DNA from: Fuerstiella sp.
Lineage (GTDB): Bacteria > Planctomycetota > Planctomycetia > Planctomycetales > Planctomycetaceae
DNA length: 64,000 bases
Assembly: GCA_014238335.1 (NCBI GenBank)
Contig: JABABI010000026.1
Location: forward strand, 1-64,000
Reading direction: 5' to 3'
A model generated the notes under the pieces. It saw nothing but the letters and a program-made list of their open reading frames with translations. It had not been told where the DNA came from and searched no databases. Positions 19,607 through 29,052 of this stretch are shown here, in pieces; position 1 is the first letter of the stretch; the number at the start of each line of letters is the position of its first letter. A program made the translations under genes and the position numbers.

Positions 19607-22600
19607 TTATGCGGTCGTGGTGTCGCGATTCATCAGCCAGACAAGCACAGGGCTTGCCACATAAATCGAACTGTAGGTACCAACGATGACACCCAACGTT
19701 AGGCAGAACGCGAACCCGTGAATACCTTCGCCACCAAAGACGTACAGGATGCACACCACAAAGAACGTCGTTAACGACGTCAACAAGGTTCGGGACAAAG
19801 TCTGGTTCAGAGACGTGTTCACAATTTCGTCCGTGAGGCTGGGGTTCTTACCTCGGACTTCACGGATGCGGTCGAAGACCACGATTGTGTCGTTCAATGA
19901 ATAACCGACGATTGTCAGGAAGGCGGCAACCATCGGCAGGTTAATGCGGAAGTCATTCAGCAGCAGTGCTTCTCCAAGTACGTTGTCGCTTAGATAGGAC
20001 GCTATAGCCATCAGGCCCAGAACGATCAGGACGTCGTGCACCAATGCAACAACAGCCGCCAGGCCGAACGTGATCTTCTGGAACCGAAACCAGATATAGG
20101 CCACGATGGCCAGCAGGCTGATAATAATGGCCATAATGGCGGACGTCTTCATTTCACTGGCAACCGCACTGGCGAAGGTGTTGACCTCATCAAACAGGGG
20201 GCTGCTGTCCAACTTCTTCTTCATCTCGCCGAGTGCGATTATAAAGTCTCCCTCTGTAAGATCCGACGTACCACGAACGGTCACCTCACTGAATTTTTGA
20301 ACCTCCTGCCCCACGGCATTCAGCCCTGATCCTTTGAGACCTTCTACCGCAAAGACAGCTTCCGGGTCCGGATAGGTGGAATTTTCGGGCAAACCGATCT
20401 TCTCGATTTCATCGGCCAGCATGTCGGAAATGGTCCCCATGGCAACTTCCGTGGACTGCCCTTCAGTGGACAGACTGATGGTGGCTGTGTGACCACCATT
20501 AAACCGCTTGTACTGCATGGCCTGCGCTGAGTCGTCATCTTCGGCGATTGCGAATGGAGTCAATCCGCTGTGCTCCATTGAAACCTTCCGCAGCTTCATT
20601 GCAGTCTGTCCGTTGAAGGCCTTGTCAACCTTTTCGCGAACTCGGTCTTCTGCAGACTCCTCCTCCAGCTGCGTCTGCACGGTGCCGAGTGCTGTTTTAA
20701 AGTCGTCTTTTGAGAGATCCGGCGTACCACGGGCAGTGACCTTGCTGAATTTCTGAACCTCCTGCCCCGCGGCATTCAGCCCAGGTCCTTCGAGACCTTC
20801 TACCGCAAAGACGGCTTCAGGATTCGGATACTTGAAGCCTTCGGCCCCTTTGATGCTCTTGACAGCATCGGCCAGCATGTCCGAAATGGTCCCGATGGCA
20901 ACTTCCGTCGACAGACTGATGGTAGCTGTGTGACCGCCATCAAACCGCTTGTACTGCATCGCCTGCGCCGAGTCATCATCTTCTGCGATTGCGAATGGTT
21001 TCACTTCGCTGTGCTTCATTTCGGTATCGCTTTCCGTCGTGCGTAGCCGGAAGTATTTGCTGCCTGACGTGGCTTCTGTGCCCGCCAGCGTCAGACGCTC
21101 CACCGTAAAGTTGTCCGTAAACTGCTTGCCCAAAGCTGCCTGGACGTTTTCCGTTTCGGCTGTGTCTGTCAGCTGGAAGGTGACCATTGTGCCGCCGGTG
21201 AAGTCGATGTCGTAGTTCTTTTCGCCACGGGAAAAGAATGCCGCCAATCCACAGCTGATCATCAGGGCCGAGAGCATCGCACACACTCGGCGTTTACCGA
21301 GAAAATTCCACTTTGTGGCACCGACGAGGCTGAACATACTCAGCTTGGTAATCCACCGCTTCTTCTCAGCCACATCAAAGATGACTCGTCCCACATACAG
21401 AGCGGTAAACATGCTCATGGTGATCCCAACGAAGAGTGAAACGGCAAATCCTTTTACGACTTCCGTGCCGATCATGTACAGGATGACGGCCGTGATTAAC
21501 GTGGTCACATTGGCATCCACAATGGTTGTAAATGCCTTACTGAATCCGTTCTGGATCGCCATTCGCAGGCTTGATCCCCGGTTACTCTCTTCCCGCATTC
21601 GCTCAAAAATCAGAACGTTGGCATCAACCGCCATACCGATGGTCAGCACCAGGCCCGCCAGCCCCGGCAAAGTGAACGTCGCGTCCACGGCCATCATGAC
21701 CGTCAGCACTAATACCAGGTTCAGAAACAGGCAGATGACAGCCACAATTCCGGCGAAACGGTAGTAAACCAGCATGAACAGCACGACAACAGCTGCCGCT
21801 ACCATGATGGCCTGAACGCCTTTCCGGCGAACATCTTCACCCAGTGTTGGGTCGACTGTGGCTTCACTAAGCGGCTTAGGATTGATGGGAACTTCCAAGG
21901 CACCGGCATTCAGCACACCGGTCAGTTCGCGAACTTCCTCGAACGTAAAGTTGCCTTCGATCTGCCCGTTCTCACTGATCGTGGAATTGATCACTGGTGC
22001 GCTGTAAATGTGGCGGTCCAGCACGATGCCCAGGCCGCGTTTTGGCTTGCCCGGCTGGGGGATGTGTCGACTGGTCAGTCGACTGAACAGGAATGCTCCG
22101 CGAGTGTTGAAGCGAAACGTGACAATCTGTCCGCCACTTTGCGGGTCGACCCCATGGCCAGCCTGTTTCAGGTATTTACCGCTGACCTGTTGCTCAGGAG
22201 GGTCCACAAGTACAAGGTATTCTTTAGAACTGTAGATGGCATCTTTGTCTTCATCACCGGTTCGCAACAGTTCAATATCACGACTGACCGCGTCGCTGTG
22301 CTGCAGAAAAGTGTATTGCGCTTTGGTCTTTACGGATTCGTCTTTGTTGGCCTCATCAACGTCCCACTTCGAGGCTCGTTCATCTTCTTCGAAAGCCGTA
22401 TCTCCGGGGTCAGTGATCGTGACTTGTGGATCTTTGTCCTTTTCGAAGACAGGCATCCACCTTGCGATCACCTCTTTAGAAGCATTCAGCAGCTTGTCGT
22501 CATCTGAACTGAGAGCCTGGGCCTGACTGATAATTTCACTGTCGAACGATGGACTGGCGGTAATGAAAAACTGGAGGCTTCCGAGTTTTGTGATGCGCCG

Positions 22601-23122
22601 TTTGATATCATTGACGGTCTGTGCATCTTTGCCCGGCACGATGACTTCGATCCGATCCTTGCCAACTCGGCGAACGGTGATTTCAGCGGTGCCGGACGGA
22701 TTGATGCGTTTGATAACGGCACCAAGCATTTTGTCCATGACTTCATCAGTGAGTGGCTTGTCTTCTGTTTCGATCACCTGAAACACCATGTTCGTGCCTC
22801 CGGCAAGGTCGATGCCCAGGCGAATACCTTCGCCCAGAGTCTCACCGTTGAGGGCCCTGACCATGAACGGCATCACGCCGATCGCCAGTGCGGCCAGACA
22901 AACGCCGAAGCGAAATCCCCAGTCGGTCACCTTCATGGCCTTGGCAAGAAAGGCGCCAAGGATAAACGCACCAATGAGTCCGGTAACGAAGATCGCAAAC
23001 GCAGTGCCACCGCCAATATTGGCAGCCTCTGCGACAGGGGCGGCGGCTTCAGCAGCACCTTCAGCGGCTGCTTCGCCTTCCTGCACGGCCAGCGTCAAGA
23101 CTCCTGTGAACATATCAAACAT
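19607..23122 (-). CDS. secDF: SecD-SecF fusion, protein export membrane subunit with duplicated SecF loop
   Basis: One 1171-residue chain holds both SecD and SecF, which use the proton gradient to drive late steps of Sec export. An N-terminal hydrophobic part rich in Ala/Glu precedes the SecD periplasmic region starting at GIDLAGGTNM. SecD P1 and helices follow (GLAGLVLTIGMAVDANVLIFER). SecF begins at about residue 600, with FTGGTMVTFQL and the second helical bundle ending in GYSLNDTIVVFDRIRE. Between the SecF FTGGT region and its helices a segment of about 115 residues occurs twice, making the loop much longer than usual. The start is set at the ATG at 23122 (AGGA upstream); an open frame extends 28 codons further. 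The tgt-yajC-secDF order is a conserved bacterial arrangement. Confidence 0.95.
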   Translation of the reverse strand: MFDMFTGVLTLAVQEGEAAAEGAAEAAAPVAEAANIGGGTAFAIFVTGLIGAFILGAFLAKAMKVTDWGFRFGVCLAALAIGVMPFMVRALNGETLGEGIRLGIDLAGGTNMVFQVIETEDKPLTDEVMDKMLGAVIKRINPSGTAEITVRRVGKDRIEVIVPGKDAQTVNDIKRRITKLGSLQFFITASPSFDSEIISQAQALSSDDDKLLNASKEVIARWMPVFEKDKDPQVTITDPGDTAFEEDERASKWDVDEANKDESVKTKAQYTFLQHSDAVSRDIELLRTGDEDKDAIYSSKEYLVLVDPPEQQVSGKYLKQAGHGVDPQSGGQIVTFRFNTRGAFLFSRLTSRHIPQPGKPKRGLGIVLDRHIYSAPVINSTISENGQIEGNFTFEEVRELTGVLNAGALEVPINPKPLSEATVDPTLGEDVRRKGVQAIMVAAAVVVLFMLVYYRFAGIVAVICLFLNLVLVLTVMMAVDATFTLPGLAGLVLTIGMAVDANVLIFERMREESNRGSSLRMAIQNGFSKAFTTIVDANVTTLITAVILYMIGTEVVKGFAVSLFVGITMSMFTALYVGRVIFDVAEKKRWITKLSMFSLVGATKWNFLGKRRVCAMLSALMISCGLAAFFSRGEKNYDIDFTGGTMVTFQLTDTAETENVQAALGKQFTDNFTVERLTLAGTEATSGSKYFRLRTTESDTEMKHSEVKPFAIAEDDDSAQAMQYKRFDGGHTATISLSTEVAIGTISDMLADAVKSIKGAEGFKYPNPEAVFAVEGLEGPGLNAAGQEVQKFSKVTARGTPDLSKDDFKTALGTVQTQLEEESAEDRVREKVDKAFNGQTAMKLRKVSMEHSGLTPFAIAEDDDSAQAMQYKRFNGGHTATISLSTEGQSTEVAMGTISDMLADEIEKIGLPENSTYPDPEAVFAVEGLKGSGLNAVGQEVQKFSEVTVRGTSDLTEGDFIIALGEMKKKLDSSPLFDEVNTFASAVASEMKTSAIMAIIISLLAIVAYIWFRFQKITFGLAAVVALVHDVLIVLGLMAIASYLSDNVLGEALLLNDFRINLPMVAAFLTIVGYSLNDTIVVFDRIREVRGKNPSLTDEIVNTSLNQTLSRTLLTSLTTFFVVCILYVFGGEGIHGFAFCLTLGVIVGTYSSIYVASPVLVWLMNRDTTTA
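20227..20580 (-). repeat. Internal secDF repeat, second copy in gene order
   Basis: This segment repeats 20682-21019 at roughly 80% or better DNA identity by eye. It encodes a block running from PFAIAEDDDSAQAMQYKRF through AVEGL to FIIALG. It differs by a few inserted residues (GQSTEV) and by its middle (EKIGLPENSTYPDPEA). Confidence 0.85.
20682..21019 (-). repeat. Internal secDF repeat, first copy in gene order
   Basis: This is the partner of 20227-20580, with the same reading frame and order: PFAIAEDDDSAQAMQYKRF, TISDMLADAV, YPNPEAVFAVEGLEG, GQEVQKFSKVT, FKTALG. The two copies are separated by about 100 bases encoding a charged linker (EEESAEDRVREKVDKAFNG). Confidence 0.85.
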
Positions 23123-23300
23123 CTGAGATGATTCCTGAACGTTGCGGCAGTCTGTCGGACTGCGCTCTGATTTCCGGCGACCTTCACAGTCACCGGGCAT
23201 GGACAAAACAAAAAAATGAAAGGACCGTGAAATTCACCAATCCCGGATCAATACTGTTTCACACTTCTGCCGGCACAAGGCTGCAGGTTTTCACTGGAGA

Positions 23301-23690
23301 TCAGGCCTCTGCCTCAGCGTTCTCAGAGTACGGTCCCTGAATACTGCTGCGTGTGAACTTAATTCGAGTTCCATCGTCCACTCTTAGCGTCACCCGCGAA
23401 CCATCGTTCGAAAGATCTGCAATGGTGCCGATGATGCCACCAACGGTCAGAACCTTGTCGTTCTTCTTCAACTGCCCCAGCAGATCCTCCCGTTTTTTTC
23501 GTTCTCGTTGCTGAGGTCGCATCACGATGAAGTAGAACAACACGGCGAACATCATCAGCATCGGTGCCAGTTCGACCAGCGGGTTTGCGGGAGCACCGTT
23601 GCCACCGCCTGCGCCACCCGGAGGTGCCGCCCCATCCTGAGCGAACGTCAGAACATCAAGAAATGCAGAATTCAGCCCAATAGATTTCAC
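23301..23690 (-). CDS. yajC: Preprotein translocase subunit YajC
   Basis: This small membrane protein (129 residues) associates with SecDF. After a Gly/Ala/Pro-rich N-terminus comes one membrane helix (ELAPMLMMFAVLFYFIVMRP), followed by the family signature RPQQRERKKR and a soluble domain (NDKVLTVGGIIGTIADL). I prefer the GTG at 23690, which has GGAAAAG upstream; the frame is open to a TTG at 23735 without a ribosome site. It lies between tgt and secDF on the same strand, the classical arrangement. Confidence 0.93.
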   Translation of the reverse strand: MKSIGLNSAFLDVLTFAQDGAAPPGGAGGGNGAPANPLVELAPMLMMFAVLFYFIVMRPQQRERKKREDLLGQLKKNDKVLTVGGIIGTIADLSNDGSRVTLRVDDGTRIKFTRSSIQGPYSENAEAEA

Positions 23691-23856
23691 GTAGCTTTTC
23701 CAAACCAGGCTTGTACAGGCACGACACCCGAGCAAACTGTCAGGATGAGAAGACGACGTGTCATCTCATTCCGCGAGCACGGATGTCCCATCCAAAGTCG
23801 TCGTTGACTGGACCGATCTTCAGGCCAACCACCGACTTCCGGAAAAACGCGGTATA

Positions 23857-24975
23857 CTAAGGCTGCGTCTGCCAGCGAGCAAGCTGATTAGCACGGAACT
23901 CGGCGACTGTCCCGTTGTTTACTGCATTTCGGAGGTTTCGGACCAGCTTCTGATAAAATGCAAGGTTGTGAAGCGACACCAGAATGCCTCCCAGCATCTC
24001 TTTCGCCACAAACAGATGCCGCAGATAGGCTCGAGAATAACGTTGGCAGGCGGTACACTCGCATTCCGGGTCCAGAGGGCTCTCGTCATTCCTGTGCACT
24101 GCGTTCCTCAGTCGCACCGGCCCCTGGCTTGTGAAGGCCATGGCATTTCGCCCGTTTCGCGTGGGCATGACGCAATCAAACAGATCAATTCCGCGACAAA
24201 CGGCCTCAACGATGTCCTCGGGACGTCCTACTCCCATCAAATACCTCGGTTTTTCACCAGGAAGCTGAGGCACGGTGAAATCCAGAGTCCGGTACATGTC
24301 GGCCGGGGCTTCACCCACACTCAGCCCGCCAACGGCATAACCCGGGAATTCAATGGGCACCAGACCTGCTGCCGAACGCGTGCGGAATTCTTCATTGATT
24401 CCGCCCTGAACAATGCCAAAGAGTGCCTGGTCGTCGCGAGTTTGGGCTTCTCTACAACGTTGGGCCCACAGTGTCGTGCGATCCACGGCGGCCTTAATTT
24501 TTTCAGGCACATCGGTGGCAGGCGGACATTCGTCGAGGCACATAATGCAGTCCGCCCCCAGATCCTGCTGAATTTGAATCGCTTTTTCGGGGGACAACTC
24601 CAGCAAGCTGCCATCGATATGCGAACGAAATACGGCCTTTTCGTCGTCGAGCTTCCTTAAACGGGCAAGGCTAAAGACCTGGAATCCGCCGCTATCGGTG
24701 AGAATGGGACCGTCCCAGTCCATAAAGCGATGCAATCCGCCCACGTCACGGACAATTTCGGATCCCGGCCGCAACGCCAGGTGATAGGTATTGGAAAGGA
24801 CCATCTGTGCCCCGATGGTCTTCAACTGCTCTGGCAGCAGCCCTTTCACGGTGGCCAGAGTTCCGACGGGCATGAAAGCTGGCGTATCCACAACGCCATG
24901 CGGAGTCACCCACCGGCCGACTCGCGCCGAGGTGTGCTGATCTGTTGCGTCCAGATGAAATAAAAATTGAGTCAC
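23857..24975 (-). CDS. tgt: tRNA-guanine (queuine) transglycosylase
   Basis: This 372-residue enzyme exchanges guanine-34 of GU(N)-anticodon tRNAs for the queuosine precursor preQ1. Family landmarks are [46 protein letters not shown], and the zinc cysteines of CECTACQRY with a downstream histidine (YLRHLF). The start is GTG at 24975 with AAGG six bases upstream. It heads the tgt-yajC-secDF group on the minus strand. Confidence 0.96.
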   Translation of the reverse strand: MTQFLFHLDATDQHTSARVGRWVTPHGVVDTPAFMPVGTLATVKGLLPEQLKTIGAQMVLSNTYHLALRPGSEIVRDVGGLHRFMDWDGPILTDSGGFQVFSLARLRKLDDEKAVFRSHIDGSLLELSPEKAIQIQQDLGADCIMCLDECPPATDVPEKIKAAVDRTTLWAQRCREAQTRDDQALFGIVQGGINEEFRTRSAAGLVPIEFPGYAVGGLSVGEAPADMYRTLDFTVPQLPGEKPRYLMGVGRPEDIVEAVCRGIDLFDCVMPTRNGRNAMAFTSQGPVRLRNAVHRNDESPLDPECECTACQRYSRAYLRHLFVAKEMLGGILVSLHNLAFYQKLVRNLRNAVNNGTVAEFRANQLARWQTQP

Positions 24976-25158
24976 GATACCTTTCTGTCGTGCTGTCGCC
25001 CAAATGCAGTGACTATGTAAAAATTGAGATGTTACTGCTCGGTGTTGAAAGTTCTCTCAAGCGACTTCTTCGTTAGCCTGCATACCAGGAAATCGCGGGA
25101 ATCCGTGTTTTTCGCACTACAGCTCATGCGACACACTCTGCTTCGAGCGGATATCGCT

Positions 25159-25830
25159 CTAACCGCCTCCCGCGTCGGATTCGGACTTGTTATCTTCAGC
25201 CACTGGTGCTGTCACCGCCAGCTCAGTGCCACTGACAAGCCGAACGATATTGCTGCGATGTCGCCAGATAATGAGCAGTGGAACGACGATCGAAAAGATC
25301 GTCAGTGACAGATTCCGGACGTCCAACGCGCTATTACCCATCAACGTGAGTTGAACACCGCCGAACACCAGCGCAGCCATGATGGACGCCAGGGCAACCA
25401 GTCGGGTGACACCCGCCACGACGGCGAACACAGCGACGGCCACCAGCATGGCTTTGGGTGCCAGAATCAGAACGACGCCCAATGCTGTGGCAACGCCCTT
25501 GCCACCTCGAAGCCTCAGGTACACGGGGTACATGTGCCCGAGAATCGTGCAGATCCCGGTGGCCACGGCAAAATGGATCTGCATGGAATCGGGCTCATGC
25601 GTGTCAGCAAGACGGGCCGCCGCCCAAGTGGGCAGCAGCCCCTTCAGAGCATCCAGCAACAGGACCAGAGAGCCCCACCTCCAGCCGAGCACACGCGCCA
25701 CATTGGTTGCGCCGATATTCCCGCTGCCATGGTTTCGAATGTCATCGCGCAGAATCAGCCTGCCAACGAGATACCCGAAGGGAATTCCGCCAAGGAGAAA
25801 ACCGATCGAGCTGCAGGTCAGAATAGTCAC
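25159..25830 (-). CDS. plsY: Acyl-phosphate glycerol-3-phosphate acyltransferase PlsY
   Basis: This 223-residue inner-membrane enzyme transfers an acyl group from acyl-phosphate to glycerol-3-phosphate, the first step of phospholipid synthesis. The diagnostic segments are present: GGIPFGYLVGR, the GSGNIGATNVARVLG loop, and GHMYPVYLRLRGGKGVATALG. Several hydrophobic helices fit the known multi-pass topology. The start is GTG at 25830. It is on the same strand as tgt with a 183-base gap, so it may belong to the same transcript. Confidence 0.95.
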   Translation of the reverse strand: MTILTCSSIGFLLGGIPFGYLVGRLILRDDIRNHGSGNIGATNVARVLGWRWGSLVLLLDALKGLLPTWAAARLADTHEPDSMQIHFAVATGICTILGHMYPVYLRLRGGKGVATALGVVLILAPKAMLVAVAVFAVVAGVTRLVALASIMAALVFGGVQLTLMGNSALDVRNLSLTIFSIVVPLLIIWRHRSNIVRLVSGTELAVTAPVAEDNKSESDAGGG

Positions 25831-26070
25831 TTAATCTGTGGGGTCTGTAAAAGCGGTGAAGTCAGAGTCTTGTGTTTTGCGCGGGTCGCGAGCGGCATTG
25901 ATATCCCACAGGCCCCGTAGATACGAACGCAAGTTCATAAAAACTCGTGAAATCGGCAGTTTCTGTGGCTGTACATCCAGGATTGCTCTACAACTCGCCC
26001 ACAGGTAGCGTCGCGGTCAGGATGACCAGCGCAGCTTCCTAATTGCCGCCGCTAAAATCCGTCAGGGACG

Positions 26071-27519
26071 ATGGGAATGACGTATCCACAATCGTTGCCA
26101 CTTCATAGTGGGCGCCTACCCGTACGGCAGGGAAATCTGCCGGATTTCCCACAGGATCCACTCGCCTGCATGCGTAGTCTGCACAGCGAGTTCGGGGATC
26201 TTGCTGTTCTTGAAGACCAGGGAAAACGAATCGCATTTGTTTTTGCACCGGAATACAACCGGCAGGTTCTTTCGGATTCCCGAACGTTTCACTCGCAGTT
26301 CTTCGCGATACGCGGCGGTCGGCGTTCCGCTCAGCGACGAGTGACGTCAGGGCTGTTGAGTATGAACGGTGCCGAACATCGTGACAATCGGCGAGTCATG
26401 ATGGACGTGTTTTCGCGTCGGATTCTGCCGGAATATCACTCAGTCATCTGCGACCTGACCGCCGATCTGATGAGCGACTGGGCGATCGGTCAGCAACGCG
26501 ATCTGAATAAGGAAATGGTCCATTTCATGGTCCGCATGACCAGCGCACTGTTGTTTGGCATCGACGATGCTCACGATGCGCTCGAACTGGGTTCGATGAT
26601 TGATCGCTGGGTGCGGCAGAACCATGAAGTGGGAATGGGGGCTTTGGTTTCTGCGCCACAGTTCACAGCGAATTACGAGGAGCTTCTGGCTGACGCGGAA
26701 AAACTTGAGACCAGCGTTCAGGAGTTAATTGCCGCACACAAAAGTCACCAGTCAGCCACCAGTCGGTCGGATGTTCTGAGCCTGATGTTTAAGGCTCAGG
26801 AAACCAATCAGCAACTGACTGACGAGAAGCTGGTGGGACATGCCGCGCTGACGTTCGCGGCGGCTCATCTGACAACCGCACACACTCTCAGCTGGACGCT
26901 GTTTTTGCTGGCGCAACATCCGGAAGTGATGGACCGGCTGGCTCAGGAACTGGCGAATGGCACGAGCGGCAATAGTCCGACGTTTGAAGAGCTGGGGTCC
27001 CTGACGTATCTGGATTGGGTGATCAGAGAAAGCATGCGCGTGTTGCCGGCTTCGTCATATTCGCAGCGAGTGTGTGCTGAGCCGGCGCAACTGGGGCCAC
27101 TGAGTCTTAATGTAGGCACTCCGGTCATTTTCAGCCAATATCTGACTCACCACCGTCCGGATCTTTTTGAAGATCCAGACAGCTTTCGCCCGGAACGGTG
27201 GGCCGATATCTCTCCGTCCGCGTACGAGTATCTTCCGTTTGGCGCCGGACCCAGAATGTGCATTGGTGCGCCGCTGGCGATGGTGGAGTTGCGCACATCT
27301 CTGGCGGTCATGCTGAAACGATTCCACTTTCAGATGGTGCCGAATTCTGCCGTCGACGGACAGATCATATCGACAATGCTGGGGCCCACGACGTCGGTCG
27401 ACGCGAATCTGCTGGATGTGTCGGAGTCGTCACAAACAGTGCCCGTTACCGGTTCTGTGCACGCACTCGTCAAACTGCCGATGGGTGCCAGGGCAACCGC
27501 ACAGGAGCGAGCGGCGTAG
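26071..27519 (+). CDS. Cytochrome P450
   Basis: This 482-residue soluble haem monooxygenase has no membrane anchor. The haem-binding loop FGAGPRMCIG carries the axial cysteine, and the K-helix E-x-x-R is ESMR. The I-helix, which usually reads A/G-G-x-D/E-T-T, is AAAHLTTAHT here: the threonine pair is kept but the acidic residue is replaced, as in some peroxygenase-like or specialised P450s. The ATG at 26071 follows AGGG. No ferredoxin or reductase gene is adjacent, so the redox partner and substrate are unknown. The gene converges on the HDOD gene with only five bases between the stops. Confidence 0.93.
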   Translation: MGMTYPQSLPLHSGRLPVRQGNLPDFPQDPLACMRSLHSEFGDLAVLEDQGKRIAFVFAPEYNRQVLSDSRTFHSQFFAIRGGRRSAQRRVTSGLLSMNGAEHRDNRRVMMDVFSRRILPEYHSVICDLTADLMSDWAIGQQRDLNKEMVHFMVRMTSALLFGIDDAHDALELGSMIDRWVRQNHEVGMGALVSAPQFTANYEELLADAEKLETSVQELIAAHKSHQSATSRSDVLSLMFKAQETNQQLTDEKLVGHAALTFAAAHLTTAHTLSWTLFLLAQHPEVMDRLAQELANGTSGNSPTFEELGSLTYLDWVIRESMRVLPASSYSQRVCAEPAQLGPLSLNVGTPVIFSQYLTHHRPDLFEDPDSFRPERWADISPSAYEYLPFGAGPRMCIGAPLAMVELRTSLAVMLKRFHFQMVPNSAVDGQIISTMLGPTTSVDANLLDVSESSQTVPVTGSVHALVKLPMGARATAQERAA

Positions 27520-27524
27520 CTGCG

Positions 27525-28361
27525 TCAGGAATAGATTTCCATCGTTTCCTGCAGTCGAACGGAGCCTTCTTTCAGCACAATGTTCAACTGCTTTGACGTC
27601 AGTCCCAGCGCTGCCATCGAAGCGGTCCGATTTTCGGACTGCTGCTCAAGTTCAGCATCGCGAGACTCCAGTTGCCAGGCCAGCTGATTGGCGATGTTCA
27701 GGCCGTGACACATTGGGTGGTCAAATGCCGTGGGGTTGTGATGGTGCTGAACAGCTTTGACAAGATCCTCCGGCAAATCCCATGACTGAGTCACGATGGC
27801 CGTCACCTCAGCATGGTTGACACTCAGCACACGTGATTCGTGCTCGATCATGGAACACCCTGAAGTGCCACGTTGCAGCATCTCACGATGTTCCGGTGTC
27901 AGGTGCTCAGAAAGGACCAGTTTTCCGAAGTCGTGCAGCAACGCGGCCGTAGAGAAATTCTCGCCGAATCTGGCCACCCGCTGCGATGCCATCTGTTCGG
28001 CAAACGTCAGAACTGTAACACAGTGCTTCCAGTACGTTTCAGGTGTCAGTCCAAACGCCGAAAGATCCAGTCCCTGTCCCGGTCGAACGCTCATGGCGAT
28101 GGCAATAGCCCGGACTGTTCCGGAACCGAGTCGCACGATCGCTTCCATCGTCGACCCCACCTGGTTGGCGCCATGAATGGAAGAATTGGCAAGGCGAAGA
28201 AGTTTGCCCGCCAGCGACGGATCCAATGCGACCGCACGTTCAACATCCTGAAGTTTATAGTTTGGATCTGCAAACAGATCGGACAACAGAAGGACCGTCT
28301 GCGGCAACGGAGGCAGGTCGTAGGCCGTCTTTATGAGCGATTCATGATTAACTAGCGTCAC
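27525..28361 (-). CDS. HDOD domain signalling protein
   Basis: This 278-residue protein consists almost entirely of an HDOD domain: LPPLPQTVLLLSDLF, DPSLAGKLLRLANSS, GSGTVRAIAIAMSV, LLHDFGKLVLSEHL and AVQHHHNP. HDOD proteins are regulatory and often act with cyclic-nucleotide, chemotaxis or flagellar systems, usually without phosphodiesterase activity. The flagellar genes about 700 bases upstream on the same strand give a weak contextual link. No second output domain is visible. Confidence 0.88.
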   Translation of the reverse strand: MTLVNHESLIKTAYDLPPLPQTVLLLSDLFADPNYKLQDVERAVALDPSLAGKLLRLANSSIHGANQVGSTMEAIVRLGSGTVRAIAIAMSVRPGQGLDLSAFGLTPETYWKHCVTVLTFAEQMASQRVARFGENFSTAALLHDFGKLVLSEHLTPEHREMLQRGTSGCSMIEHESRVLSVNHAEVTAIVTQSWDLPEDLVKAVQHHHNPTAFDHPMCHGLNIANQLAWQLESRDAELEQQSENRTASMAALGLTSKQLNIVLKEGSVRLQETMEIYS

Positions 28362-29052
28362 GTTGACCTTCCGTTACGGGTTTTCACCTTCGTACTCGCA
28401 TTGTCTCAACAAATCATATCGACATGGGCAACGCCGGATGTGTGGTGTCAAATCCATAAATGACCTATTGGCAGGGCTATACCGTTCGATTTTGATCATT
28501 ACCCGGTGGAGATGAATTGAATGTCAAGGGACCGGGGTTGGCAGTCAGGCGCTGACATTGACTTTAGCGTCGGGATTCGCGACAGAACTCCTGAATCAGG
28601 TATTGACATCCTTTGAGGCGTGGCCAGTAGCGACGAATAGACAGTGAGTTGCAGCAACCAAGCGCTGGTTCTCCTGAGTTTCTCAGTGCGACAACATCTG
28701 TAGTCTTTCATAACCGTGCCAGTGAGGTAACAAGGCGAACTTTGCTACTCAGTCCTTGCTGTCGCAACGACAACAACGAAGGCTTCAGCACCCGCAGAGG
28801 TCACGCTAAGAACGACCTCGCCGTAGTTTGTTGTGGCCTGCCGGAAGACGAGAAGTTGTAGACGTGCTGCTCCGAACACGAGCATCCCTCGTAACAGACG
28901 GATGCTGCAAATCCACGCCACAACAGTGACGGCGTAAAAGTCCACGGGACCATGCTCAGATGTTCGTGGTGTGGTCCAGGCCACGCAGTGCGTAATCGGA
29001 CAATCACGACAGCCGCATAAAACGAACGACACCAACGATGAAACCTTAGAAA
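28362..29052. other. Intergenic region between HDOD gene and flgE
   Basis: These 691 bases hold no gene I can support. Several open frames of 64-96 codons exist on both strands (for example minus 28745-29035) but none has a ribosome site, recognisable motif or coding-like composition. I see no strong terminator after flgE. Confidence 0.4.

Noticed and set aside
28745..29035. 96-codon minus-strand ORF between the HDOD gene and flgE
   Set aside because: Composition is rich in V, C and T in an irregular way, there is no start signal, and overlapping frames look equally good.
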